Assembly: GCF_048773025.1 (NCBI RefSeq)
Contig: NC_133547.1
Span: 9,434,001 to 9,498,000, forward strand
Origin: Camelus bactrianus
Lineage: Eukaryota > Chordata > Mammalia > Artiodactyla > Camelidae
Reading direction: 5' to 3'
Length of the DNA: 64,000 nucleotides
The notes beneath the pieces were generated by a model. That model ran no database searches. It was not told where the DNA came from and saw nothing but the letters and a program-made list of their open reading frames with translations. The position numbers were made by a program, and so were the translations under genes. The first letter of the stretch is position 1. Every line of letters begins with the position of its first letter. Of the stretch, positions 11,020-23,200 are shown piece by piece.

Positions 11020-12345
11020 CACTATCAGTTAGGGAAATGAAAATCAAAACCACAAGAAGATCTCACTTCATGCCTGCCAGGAAGGCTACAAAGAAAAAAA
11101 ACAGACAATAATGAGTATTGGGGAGGCTGTGGAGAAGTTGGAACCCTCAGACACTGCTGTTGGGGGTGTAAAATGGTGCAGCTGCCTTGGAAAACAGTTT
11201 GGCACCTTCTCAAAATGTTGAAAATGTTAAACATAGAGTCACTGTATGACCCAGGAATTCCATGCCTATGTGTATATTTCACAGAGAATTCAAAACATAT
11301 ATCCCACACAAAGATTTGTGGAAACAATTTAAATGTCCCTCAAATGAAAATAGATAAATGGGTAAATTAAATGCAGTATGCCCATACAGTGGAATATTAT
11401 TTGGCCATTAAAAGGAACACAGTACTAATACAGGTTACAGCGTGGATGAAACTCATAAACATTACGCTAAGTCAAATAAACCAATCACAAAGGACCACAT
11501 ATTATATGATTCAGTATCTATAAAACGTCCAGAATAGGCAAATCTATAGAGACAGAAAATATATTAGTTGTTGCCTAGGGCTGAAGGAAGGGGGAAATAG
11601 GAAGTGACTACTAATAGGTGTGGGGTTTCTTTTGTGGGGGGTGAAGAAATGTTTTTAAATTGATTATGGTAATACCTAAATAGACATTTCTCCAAAGAAG
11701 ACATCCAGATGGCCAACAAGCACGTGAAAAGATCCTCAACATCACTAATTGTCAGAGAAATGCAAATCAAAGCTACCATGAGATATCACCTCACAGCAGT
11801 CAGAATGGCCATCATTAAAAAGTCCACAAGCCATAAATGCTGGAGAGGGTGTGGAGAAAAAGGAACCCTTCTACATTGTTGATGGGAATGTAAATTGGGG
11901 CAGCCACTATAGAAAACAGTATGGAGATTCCTCAGAAAGCTAAAAATAGACTTACCATACGATCCAGCAATCCTACTCCTGGGCATATATCTGGAGGAAA
12001 ATATAATTTGAAAGGACACATGTACCTCAATGTTCATAGTAGCACTACTTACAATAGCCAAGACATGGAAGCAACCTAAATGTCCATTGACAGATGACTG
12101 GATAAAGAAGATGTGGTATATTTATACAATGGAATACTACTCAGCCATAAAAAAGAATAAAATAATGCCATTTGCAGCAACATGGATGGACCTGGAGATT
12201 GTCATTCCAAGTGAAGCAAGTCAGAAATCACAACATTGATTGTGGTGATGATTGCACAACTCTTTGAATTTACTGAAACCATTGATTTGTACTCTTCAGT
12301 TGAATTGTAGGCTATATATATTTCAATAAAACTGTTTAAAAAAGT
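11020..12345 (+). mobile_element. Old LINE-1 3' end carrying a younger LINE-1 inside
   Basis: The old copy runs 11020-11670 and resumes at 12247 with GATTGCACAACTCTTTGAAT and a terminal TTTCAATAAAACTG. ORF2 carboxyl words such as AATGGGTAAATTAAATGCAG are recognisable. Confidence 0.8.
11671..12234 (+). mobile_element. Younger LINE-1 3' fragment nested in older LINE-1
   Basis: AAGACATCCAGATGGCCAAC through CAACATGGATGGACCTGGAG is the end of LINE-1 ORF2. Copies of ATTGATT(A/G)TGGT at 11659-11670 and 12235-12246 flank it. Confidence 0.85.
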
Positions 12346-12724
12346 GGAGGCCAGACCCCACAAGAGGGTGCTCTAAGCACAGACTTATCTCCTCCCTTAG
12401 GAACGGCTTCTCAGTCTCCGCCTGCCGACTCTGGCCACACCTCCGAGAATCTGGCCATGCCCCTAGGTTCTGACCACACCCCCAGGATATGGCTTGCCCC
12501 TCATCCAGGCCATGCCTCTGAAACTTTGGCCACACCCCCAACACTCTGGTCACACCCCTAGATCTTAACCACACCCTAAAACCCAGGTCACACCCCAAGG
12601 CAGAGTCTGAAGCCGCAAATTCACCCTCCTGATTCCCCAAACTCAGCACAGAGACACCCACAGACTTAGATACTCTTAGAAACACAGAGCCTGAAAACCA
12701 TAGACCTTTAAACCATGACTTTTA

Positions 12725-13405
12725 ATTTGCAAGCATTCTTTTCTTTCTTGAAATAATTTTAAACTTACGAAAAAGTTGCGAGAATAGGGCAAAGGCTTCT
12801 TGTATACCCTTCACTCAGGTTCCCCAATTGCTAACACTTTGTCAGTTTGCTTTACCATTTGCTCTCCTCCGTTCCCCGAACCATTTGGGAGTAAGTTTCA
12901 GACATTATACCTCTTCGGCCCTAAACACTCAGGTGTGTATTTCCACATTTAAGGACATTCTCTTACACAGTCACAGTAAGGTTATCGAAAACAGGACGTT
13001 TAACAGTTATACAATACAAGCATCTAACGGTGCAGTCTATATTCAAGTTGCCATTTGTCCCCAAACTATCTTTTTTAGCAAACCACGTTTCCCAGTCCAG
13101 GATCCAAGCCGAGATCACATGTTGCATTTAGTTTTGTTGTCTTTTTAGTCTCCTTCAGTCTGGGACAACTGCTCAGCCTTTTATGACATTGACATTTTTG
13201 AACACAGCAAGCCAGTTTTTAGTTCTTTTGTAAGATGTCTAGATTAGGGTTTGCCTAATGTTTCCTTGTTGTTCAGATTCTGGTGGCCGGAATATTATAA
13301 AAGTGATGCTGGATTCTTCTTGGTGCATTGTATCAGAAGGTACATGATGTTAGTCATCCCATTATTGGTGCCGAATTCCATCGCTTGGTTAAGGTGAATC
13401 ATGGA
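12725..13405. mobile_element. Old LINE-1 (L1M-like) fragment
   Basis: GTATACCCTTCACTCAGGTT, CCATTTGGGAGTAAGTTTCA and GATCACATGTTGCATTTAG match a common non-coding part of old mammalian LINE-1 elements. Orientation was not settled. Confidence 0.6.
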
Positions 13406-14759
13406 ATCCCGGACTCATTGACCCTTCAGTGTCAGTGTCTTCCCTTTCTGGCCCTCAGTTTCCCTTTTTGTAAAATGGAGGTGTCTCTTACATGAGGGTC
13501 TGCTAACAGCTAACCAGAAGATATATTCTGTTTAGTTCTTGTGCTCTTAAAATCATTTTAGGGGAGCAGCACCATTTAAGATTTGGCAGATTTCACACAT
13601 ACACTTGGAAGAGAGATTCTCTGACTGAGCTTCTGGGTTTACCCAGGGTGGTGATAACAAGTGAAACTTTGCAGCAGGGGCTGGGGCCCTGGAGAAATGC
13701 ATGGAAAGTATGACCTCTGGCCCTAGAACACTAGGACTTTCACAGATGAGGAGAACAGTCTTGGTGGCAGTGGCTGAGAGAGGGCTGGGGGACTGGAGTC
13801 CCTATATATGGCCCTCCCCACCTCTCTCCTTGGAGTCTGCCTTTCTTCGGGGGGAGGGGGAGGGGTGTGGAAGGACACGTGCCCAGTCCCAAGGTCAGGA
13901 GGCTGAGAGGGGATTTCCATGTGTGGAGAAGCCAGATCCTTTGTTTTAGAGAAGTAACTTACCAAGGTCAGTGCCGGGTTCAGTTTTTGAACCCGAGGAT
14001 AGTTTCTCACACACATGGAGGCACATCACCCACAGCCTGGACCCACAGGTATGAGGAAACTCCCAGGACACACTCCAGTGGGGCTGGCATCTCCACTCTC
14101 ATCAAATCCCCATCAACCCACCAACCCTGAGAGCGGGCTATTATTCCCATTTTACAGATGAGGAAACGGAGGCTCAGGGCTGTGAAGTCTCATGATCAAG
14201 GTCACAGAGCTAGGACTTGAGCCCAGTTCTGAGTCCAGGGCCTGTGCCCTCAGTGACCCACCCACCTGTTCACCTACCCCCATTCCAGTAGCCCATACAC
14301 ATGCACACACACACACACACTTAAAATAAGAGACACAACCACACACAGCCTTCCTTTCAGGCAAGGGCCCAGCAAATATGAGCATGGATTTTGGAGGCAG
14401 CAGACCCGGTCTTGGATAGGCAGCTTGTTCTGTCTGAGTCTCAGTATTCTTGTCTGGAATATGGGCATCATCATGGTCAATACACGGCTGCTCAGATTTG
14501 TTTCTGTTCACACTCCACAAATCTGCACTGTGTGACAGGGGACCAGACAGCCACAAAGGATCACAGATGCCATAATGCAGCAGGGGGTGGGCAGGGCTCA
14601 CCCATTCTACTGTCACTTCTCGGAGTCTGCTCTGTGCTGGCTGCTGTGAGTGCTTGGTACCCAGAGCTCACCATCTGCCCGCGACCTTACTGGTGTGGTG
14701 GTACTGTCACATGGGAAGTTTGCACACACAGCTGCTTACAGGGCCCAACAGTCACCTTC

Positions 14760-15202
14760 TGTAGTGGGCTGAGTGGTGGCCTCCCACGAAGATATGAAAC
14801 CATTCCAACCCCCTAGGACCTGTGCATGTGATCTTATTTGGAAAAAGGGTCTTTGCAGATGCAGATAAGGTGAGGATCTCGAAGTGAGATGATTCTGGAT
14901 TATCTGGGTGGGCCCTAAACCTTAAGACAATTGTCATTATAAGAGAGATGACAAGACACAGACACACAGAGATGGAGATGGAGGCAGAGATGGAAGGGAT
15001 GCAGCCACAAGTCAAGGAGTGCCAGAGCCACCAGAAGCTGGAAGAGGCAAGGAAGGGTCTGCCCTGAGAGCCTTTGGAGAGAGTGCAGCCCTGCTGACAC
15101 CTTGATTTTGGACTTCTGGCCTCCAGAGCTGTCAGAGAATAAATTTCTGTTTTAAGCCACCTAGTTCATGGTCATCTGTCACAGCCCTAAGAAACGAATA
15201 CA
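14760..15202 (+). mobile_element. Solo LTR, MLT1-type (ERVL-MaLR)
   Basis: TGTAGTGGGCTGAGTGG start, GGTGGGCCCTAAA centre, AGAGAATAAATTTCTG and TTTTAAGCCACCTAGTT end regions are present, with terminal AATACA. CCTTC and GCTTC at the two sides may be a decayed five-base duplication. Non-coding fossil. Confidence 0.82.
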
Positions 15203-16387
15203 GCTTCCAAATGAGGCAGCAGTAGGGCCACCGTAGCCCAGAGGCAGGGGCAGGAACACTGGCACATGGTCACAAAAACACACAAAGACACATGGCCACC
15301 TGGGTCAGGACGGTCAAATGATTATGGGCCACCCAGTCAGAGCTGACCCAGAAGTGCATGTGTGGATGTGTGTGCATGCATGTATGTGTCCACACATATA
15401 CACACAGCTATTGCTGGAGCCCAACAGTGTCTCTCAGTGTAACTGAGCAGGACTCTATTGTCATCGGTGGCCATCTGATATCTGTAACAGTGTTTGTAAC
15501 TGCCTAACTGTATAATGGTTTAAAGGGTTTTTCTCATCCTCTTGCTGACCAAGTTGGGCTGGAGAGGAGGGAGGTTTGGGTGATCCACCCCACTCCCTTG
15601 TGGTTCTGGGTACAGGGGTAATGCTCAGTGCTCTGCTTTTGCCCCCAGTGCCCTCCTCCTGACTCCAGTGCCCTCCTCTTGACCCCTTGTGGTTTCCTGG
15701 TATCCTGTTGTTTGAGCTGCAGGCTGAGGCCTGCAGCAGGAGATCCCAGGCCTCAGTCTGCTTAAAAGGAGAAAAGTACTTATCAACCTGACTTTAAACT
15801 GCACAAGTTTTTCTCTAGAGCTCTTTTCCACAGAGCCCCTTCCTACGCATCCTTTGTTCTAGGCATAAGAATATTAAGAAAGTCCCAAACCTGGACGTGA
15901 ACTTCATACCCAGCAGAGGGAAGGGGACCACAGCATCTACAAAAATAAGAACAACTTTGCAACAGTTTATCACCTTGTATGCAATCTCTATGAAAGATAG
16001 TTCTGCCTCTCAATTTCTTGAACTTTTACTATAAACCCTCTGCCTTCTCTCCCCAGCAGGCTCACAGTCATAGAAGTGTGATCCCACTGTGACCTCCTTT
16101 GACTGGCAAAGAAATAGAGCTGCCTTTTCTACTTCATGCAAAGCTCTGTCCTCGAGTCTCAATTCGGTAAGTGGGGTATGGAGACCATGTTTTGGCAACA
16201 CAATGAAGACGTTGAGACAGTTGGCCCCACAGATAGAACATGTTATGAAGTCGTGGCAGCAGAAATGTTCACAATAGCCAAGACATACAAAGACCCAGAG
16301 GCCCATGGAGGACCCCCTAGATTGAAAAAAACAGCAATTACCATCACTCAGAAACATACAAACACATGGTCACTCAAGACCAATAGA

Positions 16388-17097
16388 TAGGAATGTAGTT
16401 TGGTGCAGCCGCTATGGAAAACAGTATGGAGATTCCTTAAGAAGGAAGAAAAAACTAAAAATAGAGTTACCCTATGATCCAGCAATTCCCTTCCTGGGAA
16501 TCTATCCGGAGGAAATTCAAATTCGAAAAGATACATGCACGCCAATGTTCACAGCAGCACTATTTACAAGACATGGAAACAACCTAAATGTCCATCAACA
16601 GTTGACTGGATAAAGAAGTTGTGGTATATTTATATAACGGAATATTACTCAGCCATAAAAAGAATAAAATACTGCCATTTATAGCAACATGGATGGACCT
16701 GAAGATCGTAATACTAAGTGAAGTAAGTCAGAAAGAAAAGTACCATATGATATCACTTATATGGGGAATCTAAAAAAAAAAATGACGCAAATTAAATTAT
16801 TTACAAAACAGAAACAAACTCACAGACATAGAAAACAAACTTATGGTTACCAGGGTGGAAAGGGAGTGGTGCAGAAGGTTAAAATGAGTTCGGGATTTGC
16901 AGATGCTAACTACTATATATAAAACAGATGAACAACAAGGTCCTACTATTTAGCACAGGGAACTCTTTTCAATACTTTCTAATAACCTATAATGAAAAAG
17001 AATATGAAAAGGAATATATATGTGTATAATGAATCACTATGCTGTACACCAGAAATTAACACAACATTGCAAACCAAAAATACTTCAATAGAAAGAA
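16388..17097 (+). mobile_element. 5'-truncated LINE-1 with intact target-site duplication
   Basis: It runs from TGCAGCCGCTATGGAAAACA (ORF2 end) through the 3' region ending AAATACTTCAATAGAAAGAA. AAGACCAATAGA is exactly duplicated at 16376-16387 and 17098-17109. The ORF2 remnant is short and broken. Confidence 0.88.
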
Positions 17098-17377
17098 AAG
17101 ACCAATAGAACGGGGCTAAGGTTGCCAGCTTCTCTGGAAGGACACCCTTTTCACCAAGGCTGGAGGCAGTGGGGGCTGACATCGGGTCCAGTCCTTCCTC
17201 AGGGGTCCCTGTTAGTCCTTGCTCCCCACCCCCACTGTACATCCATCTGCCCTTCTTGATGGGAAAATCCTTGTCACAAATCTCTCATCCACATACCTAC
17301 CTCCTAGTAATGTTGCTTCTCTCATTGAAGTCCAGGGTCAGCTGCATTAAGGCTTCCAACAAATATCTACATCGTAA

Positions 17378-17803
17378 TCTCTGGAATCTGTGAATGTGTG
17401 AAGTATCATATGGCAAAAGGGATTTGGCAGATAAGGATCCTGAGATGGGCAGATTATCCTGGATTATCTGGGTGGACCCAGGGGGATTATCACAAGGTCC
17501 TTCTAAGAGGGAGGCAGATCAGAATAGGAGATGTGCAGATGGAAGCAAGAAGTTGGAGAAATACCAGGAAGGGGCTACAAGCCAAGGAATGCAGGTAGCC
17601 TCTAGAAGCTGGATAAAGAAAGGGAACAGATTCTCCCCTGGAACTTCCAGAAGGAACCAGCTCTGCTGACACCTTAACTTTGGCCCAGTGAAGCTGATTT
17701 TGGAATTCTGACCTCCAGAACTATAAGAGGATGTATTTGTGTTGTTTTAAGCCACTCACTTTGTGGTGCTTTGTTACTGTGGCAACAAGAAATGAATGTA
17801 AAC
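17378..17803 (+). mobile_element. Partial MLT1-type LTR (ERVL-MaLR)
   Basis: It lacks the first part of the LTR. GATTATCCTGGATTATCTGG, TTCTCCCCTGGAACTTCC and GTTGTTTTAAGCCACTCA identify the family. It lies 0.3 kb after the LINE-1 that ends at 17097. Confidence 0.78.
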
Positions 17804-18359
17804 CCTGACTGATACATAAGAGACATGTCTAGAGAGTTAAAAATAAACCTGTATGTTGTGGGGGCCCTCGAGCCAGAGTAAAATGTTACACATCAAGTAA
17901 GGTAGTCACACAAAAACAATCACACTAGATGACCACAGGTCTCCCTCCGTGTTAGAAACACCCACGGATGCTACACACAAGGCAACCCAGAGACCCCGGA
18001 ATCAACAGTTTACAGCAGGCACACAACAGTCAGCTGTGGTACCACAGGGACCCACAAACTGCTGCATCACTCAAAAGCACACCACTCACAGCCCACACCC
18101 AGAGCTCCCATGGAATCCAAGAGTCCCCAGAAAGATGTCACACATCACGTCATTCACAGAAAACAGTGGCACAGTGACACAGTGACAGACCACTTACAAC
18201 CAAACACACCAGGAGCCCCAGAGGCACCCATACACGTCACTGTCAGTCTAAGACTCACAAGGTCATTCCTGGAGTCAGCTGGATACGGTGTCCAGGTGTG
18301 CACACACACAAACACGCTTCCTCCAGACCTCTGTATGAGAGAGGCCCAGCCAAGCCAGG

Positions 18360-18789
18360 GATATGGTACAAAAATAGTTTATTACAAAAGAAATTCAACC
18401 AAAATGCCTAATAATTTACATTGTTATCAGTGCCTGGCTACAGTCCATCTCTCCTCATCCAACTGGAGAGAGCACAAAGAAGAGTGGCTTTTCCTCGGTT
18501 CCACCATCTCTGGAAGAGGAGAAGGAAATGAACATTTGGGTGGAGTTCCAGACAGGAGACTGGTGCCTGAGAATAATGGGGGTCAGAGTCCTGGGCGCCA
18601 GAGATGAGTTGGGGGAATATCTGTGCTGAGAAGAGGGGGCTTATGGGTAAATACATGTGCCTTTGTGCAAATCCTGGTCCAGAAGATTGGGGGGGGGCAG
18701 AGTGAGATCTTCACAGTTTTCAGGAGGGCTGACCCCATTGGGCAGCAAGGTCCCTCCTCATGAGTCCGAGATCTGCCCCCCCATCCCTC
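18360..18789 (-). other. BCL3: BCL3 3' untranslated region
   Basis: This non-coding stretch runs from the BCL3 stop to just past the only nearby minus-strand AATAAA (plus-strand TTTATT at 18378-18383). The cleavage point is inferred to be around 18355-18365. Confidence 0.6.
18378..18383 (-). terminator. BCL3 poly(A) signal AATAAA
   Basis: Plus-strand TTTATT reads AATAAA on the minus strand, about 410 bases after the BCL3 stop codon. Confidence 0.65.
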
Positions 18790-18977
18790 TCAGCTGCCTC
18801 CTGGAGCTGGGGAAGGGGGCACCGGCTGGCCAGGGGCTCGGAGGACCCCAGAAAAGGGCAAGAAGGTAGGTGGAGATGAGGGAGGAAGGAAGAAACTGGG
18901 GGGAGCCATGGGGAATCCAGGGAGGTCTTTAGGGGGAGACTGGGAGGGCGAGGAGGGAGGTGATGCTGACAGAAGAC
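18790..18977 (-). CDS. BCL3: BCL3 exon 9 (carboxyl terminus and stop)
   Basis: The acceptor is TTCCCACAG. It encodes GLLSASPPSSPSQSPPKDLP, a Pro/Phe-rich stretch (FPMAPPSFFLPPSSPPTF) and PVPPSPAPGGS before the stop. The Ser/Pro tail matches the human carboxyl end as recalled. Confidence 0.95.
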
Positions 18978-20142
18978 CTGTGGGAAGAAAAGAGAGAGGA
19001 GGCGTGAGGGCAGTGAGACTGGATCCAGAGAGAAGGGGGCTGGGGGCCCCCACTCCTGGGTGCTGAGGGAGGAGGGGGCTGATTTCTCACCATTGGAGCT
19101 GACTCGGCTGCTGCTCTCCGGGGAGGTGGTGGTGCTCCGGTCAGAGGAAGGCTCAGGCTGGGATGCAGGAGCCGGCCGGGTGGCCTTCCCCCGCAGGATG
19201 TCGATGACCTGTAGGAGGATGGGGAGTCGTTACCAAGCCACCCTTGCCCACCCAGCACCGCCTTTCTCCACCTCCCCTAGCTCATGGGGTCTCCATGTTC
19301 AAATGGGCACTGCCTCTATCTCAGTATGTGAAGGCGGGCAGGTCCCTTCCCGTCTTTGTGCCTCAGTCTCTCCTCTGTCCAGAACTCACACCCACGCACT
19401 CAGGCTCACCCGCCCGCCTCCACGCCCTGCACGGACACGCACACGCAAACCGCCGCACCCCTGCATACAGTGCCCAGTCACATCCACGCTGACCGGCGCT
19501 CGGGCACAGACCCTTCCTCCGTGGCCCCCGCAACTCCCACCGCCACCAGCGCGCACGCTCACCCGGCGGCTGCGCGCCACCATCAGTGGCGTGTCGTTGT
19601 GGCAGTTCTTGAGGCCGCTGTCGGCGCCGCTGCGGACCAGCGTGCGCACGAGCGGGAGGAGCCCGCGGCCCGACGCCGAGTGCAGCGCCGAGCTGCCCGA
19701 GTACATCTGAGCGTTCACGTTGGCGCCGTGCTGCGGGCCGGGAGGGGCGGGTCAGGACCACCGCGGCAGCCTGACCGGGGCCAGGTCCGAGTGGAGGGGG
19801 CGGGGCCAGAGGGAGGGGCGGGGCCGGGTGGGATCAGAGCCTGGGGCGGGGCCACATCAGGGTGGGGCGAGAGAAGGCTGGAAGCTGGACAGAGCGGGAT
19901 GGGGGGCGGCGCTGAATCAACCCGTGCTGGACTCGGCAGCCTGGCCAAGGTAGGGTGAAGTCAGAGAAGGGAAGACTCCAGAGTATGGGCCTGATGGTGG
20001 TCACAGTCGAGGCAGAAGGACAGCGTGGAGACAGGGCCAAAGCCGGAAGGCAGGGTCAGTAAGACTCTCGCTGGGTGGGGGAGCTTGAGCCATTTGGACG
20101 GCGGAGGAGTAATGGGAGAAGGGCCTGGATAAGTTCGTAGCC

Positions 20143-20200
<58 letters not shown>

Positions 20201-23200
20201 TGAAAGAGAGAGAGAGAGATAAGTCATAGGGTTGACAAAGAGTCCTGGAAGGAAGGGTCGGGGCCGGAAGTATAGCAAGGGAGAAGACAGAATTGGAAGG
20301 GGTCAGTGAGTGGCAGGGATGGGGCGACAGCCTGTTGGTAACAGAGGAAAGAGTGGGCGAGAGGCCACGGGCATGGGCTGTACCCACCTGCAGCAGCAGC
20401 TGCACCATGCTAAGGCTGTTGTTTTCGACGGCGTGTATCAGTGGGGAGCGACCGCTTTTAATGTCCTGAGGCAGGGAAGGAAGGTTTTGAGCATCTCCTA
20501 CTTGTGTCCAAACAGTGGGCGGGTTCGCATCGCAATCACTTAGTCTAGCATCTCAACCGGATGCATACTTCAAGCCCCACCCCACTCATCAGGGCGTTCT
20601 CCCACTGTAGCCCCTCCCCGTTGGCTCCGCCCCTCCCCGCTCCTATTGGCCCCACCCCCGACCCAAGCACGCTCACCACAGCGTCGATGTCCGCGCCATG
20701 CTCCAGCAGCAGCAGTACGGCTTCGTGGCACTCGGTATTCACGGCCACGTGCAAGGCAGTGAGCCCTGAAGGAGAGGGAGACTCAATTAAACCTGGGCGT
20801 GGGGCTCTGCGGCCTCAGAAGAACTCCACGGCTTGCCAGACAGCCCCACCTTGCACCCGGGTAGGTGCTCACCGTCGTAATTGCGGGCCTCCAGGTCCAC
20901 GGTGCCTCCGGCCGCGCTGTCCAGCAGGGCCCGCAGGCAGGCCGGGCTGCGGTGCTCGCACGCCAGGTGGGCTGCCGTCTGGCCATGGCGGTCCAGTGCC
21001 ATGGGACTGGCACCGGCCATCACCAGGAGCCGGACCACAGACGGCAGGGTGGTGATCACAGCCAGGTGTAGCGGTGTCTGGGGACGAGAGACTGTAAGGG
21101 ACCCGTGCACTGCCCTGCCTCCCAGTCCTGCCTCACCCAGAATTTCCGAGTCCTGACACCTAGCTATAGTCTTATTCCAGAACCAGAAATCTGGAGCGCC
21201 TCCTCCCTCAGATTCAACAGTCAGGGCCCCCAGCTCTTCTTCCCCTAGGACCCAGGAGTCCAGGTCTCCAGCCCCCTGTTCCATCAGATCCAGGTCCCCA
21301 GGCTCACCTGCCGTAGGTTATTGTAGATATCCAGGTCCCGGCCGCCATGCTGGAAGAGGTTGACTAGCCGATGCACAGCTGGCAAATTGCCCTGCACTAC
21401 GGCAATGTGGAGTGGCCTGGGGGTGGAGGATCACGGGCATGAGGGGCTGGTCACCTCTCACACCCACAATCTTAGCAGTGCTCATTCCATTATGTGCAGG
21501 CTACTCTAGAAAAATCTCCAGAATCCAGCCTCTGCTCCCCACCCCTACTCCCTCTGTCTTGGTTCAGCCACCATCATCTCCCTCCTAGACTGTCCCCTCC
21601 TCCCTGGCCTCCCTGCTTCCACCCTGCCCTATGGCCTGTCCCTCACATAGCAGCTAGAGAGACCCTTGTGGAATCTAAGTCAGGTCATGCCCCCTTTCTG
21701 CTCAGAACCCTCAGAGTAAAGGCCAAAGTCCTCGCTATGGCCCACAGGCCTTATGTGATCTTGTCTCTCATTCTTCAATTCCTTTATCTCTGTCCACTCT
21801 CCTCACTCAGCTGGGACCATTGACCTCCTTGCTGTTCCTCAAACATACCAAGCATGCTTGCCTCCCAGGGCTTTCACACTGGCTCTTCCCTTTGCCTGGA
21901 ATAATCTTACCCCTCCCCCAGATCTGCAGGGTCAGCTCCCCTCATCTGGGCCTCAGTTAAAATGGTACAGTGACAGTGGCTTGCCCCTCTCCCTGTTTCA
22001 TTTTCCCCCACATCATCACCTGACATTGTACACTTTACTTGTTTCCTGTCTAACTCTTCCCTGATAGAATGTCAACTCCACCAGGGTAGAGCATTTTGTC
22101 TGCTTCTGTCACTGCCCAGTGCTTAGGACAGTGGCTGGGGCTGAATAGGTGCTCCTCAAACACTCATGGAATAAATGAGTCCCTCTCAACGATCCTTGGC
22201 CATCCTTGAAGCTGGTGACCACATCCCCACCCCATTCCAGGCCATGAGTTTCTCATCTGTGACAGGAGTGGGGATGAACTCAAGGCCATCAAGGGCTCCC
22301 ATCAGATGTGACTGCAGATCACGTTCAGCCTTCAACCCAAGAGTAGAGGAAGTTTTGCCCAGAAGGGAGGTGGGACAAATGGGGATGGGGGTCATTGTTT
22401 GGGAGGCTGGGCTGCACAACCTAGATACCCCCCCCCCCTTTTCCGGACTGAAGGACTCATTCCCTCACCTTCTGGGAAGGTTGTCAGCACTCTTTGTTAA
22501 TTACTCTCTGCAGAAAAGAGCTGCTTGCCCAGGTCGTGGGGGGCAGGTGGGTGGGGGTAGATGTCATACAATGGCATCCAGTGACTGGTCAGTGTGGGCA
22601 TAGAAGGTCTGGCCTTCTGGCCCCAACTCTGAAGGCCACTCCAGCTGCAAAACACTCCCTCTGGGATGGCTGAGGCCCTGGTGAAACTACACAGAAGCCT
22701 GACTGCTGCCCCTGCCAAGTCCAGCTTCCTCCACCCCTGCAGGCATTGATGTGGAGAACACTTTCCAATAAACTTCCTGCCACTTCCCAGGGCCCCCCAC
22801 CTGGAAGAGTCATTTCAAAATGACGGCAATCTGGGATGACTGTACCGGGTCGGCAAGGGGATATTAGCACTAAGGGCACAAGGCTGAAGGTACATAGGCC
22901 CCACACCTTTCTTTAAAGTCCATTTACTGGAGCCACTACTTTCTCACCCACCACTGCTGGGGACCAACCAGAGCATGGCTCTGGCAGGTGAATAGCGGTT
23001 CTCCCATGCTGAGAAATCCTGCAGCCCAGGGGGCTCTGGGGAAACTAAGCAGGCCAGGGTTACCAACTGGGTGGCAAATCTCTCTAGCTGTGAGGCTAGG
23101 GCAAAGTCACATGGCCCTTCTGAGCCAGCCTCGGGTTTCTTCTCTGTAAAGCATAACCCATAATAACGCTTATCTCCCAGGAGGGGATTATGCAGATGAA

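Larger units (their letters stand above)
8621..18359. other. Spacer between CBLC and BCL3
   Basis: The CBLC upstream flank (8621-9150) holds minisatellite-like GC-rich sequence. The rest is mostly LINE-1, MaLR LTRs and MIR pieces. At 12395-12610, 'CCACACCCC' words recur. A CA microsatellite lies at about 14308-14322. A kappaB-like GGGGATTTCC occurs at 13909-13918. From 17804 to 18360 the sequence is CA-rich with no recognised element. Confidence 0.6.
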
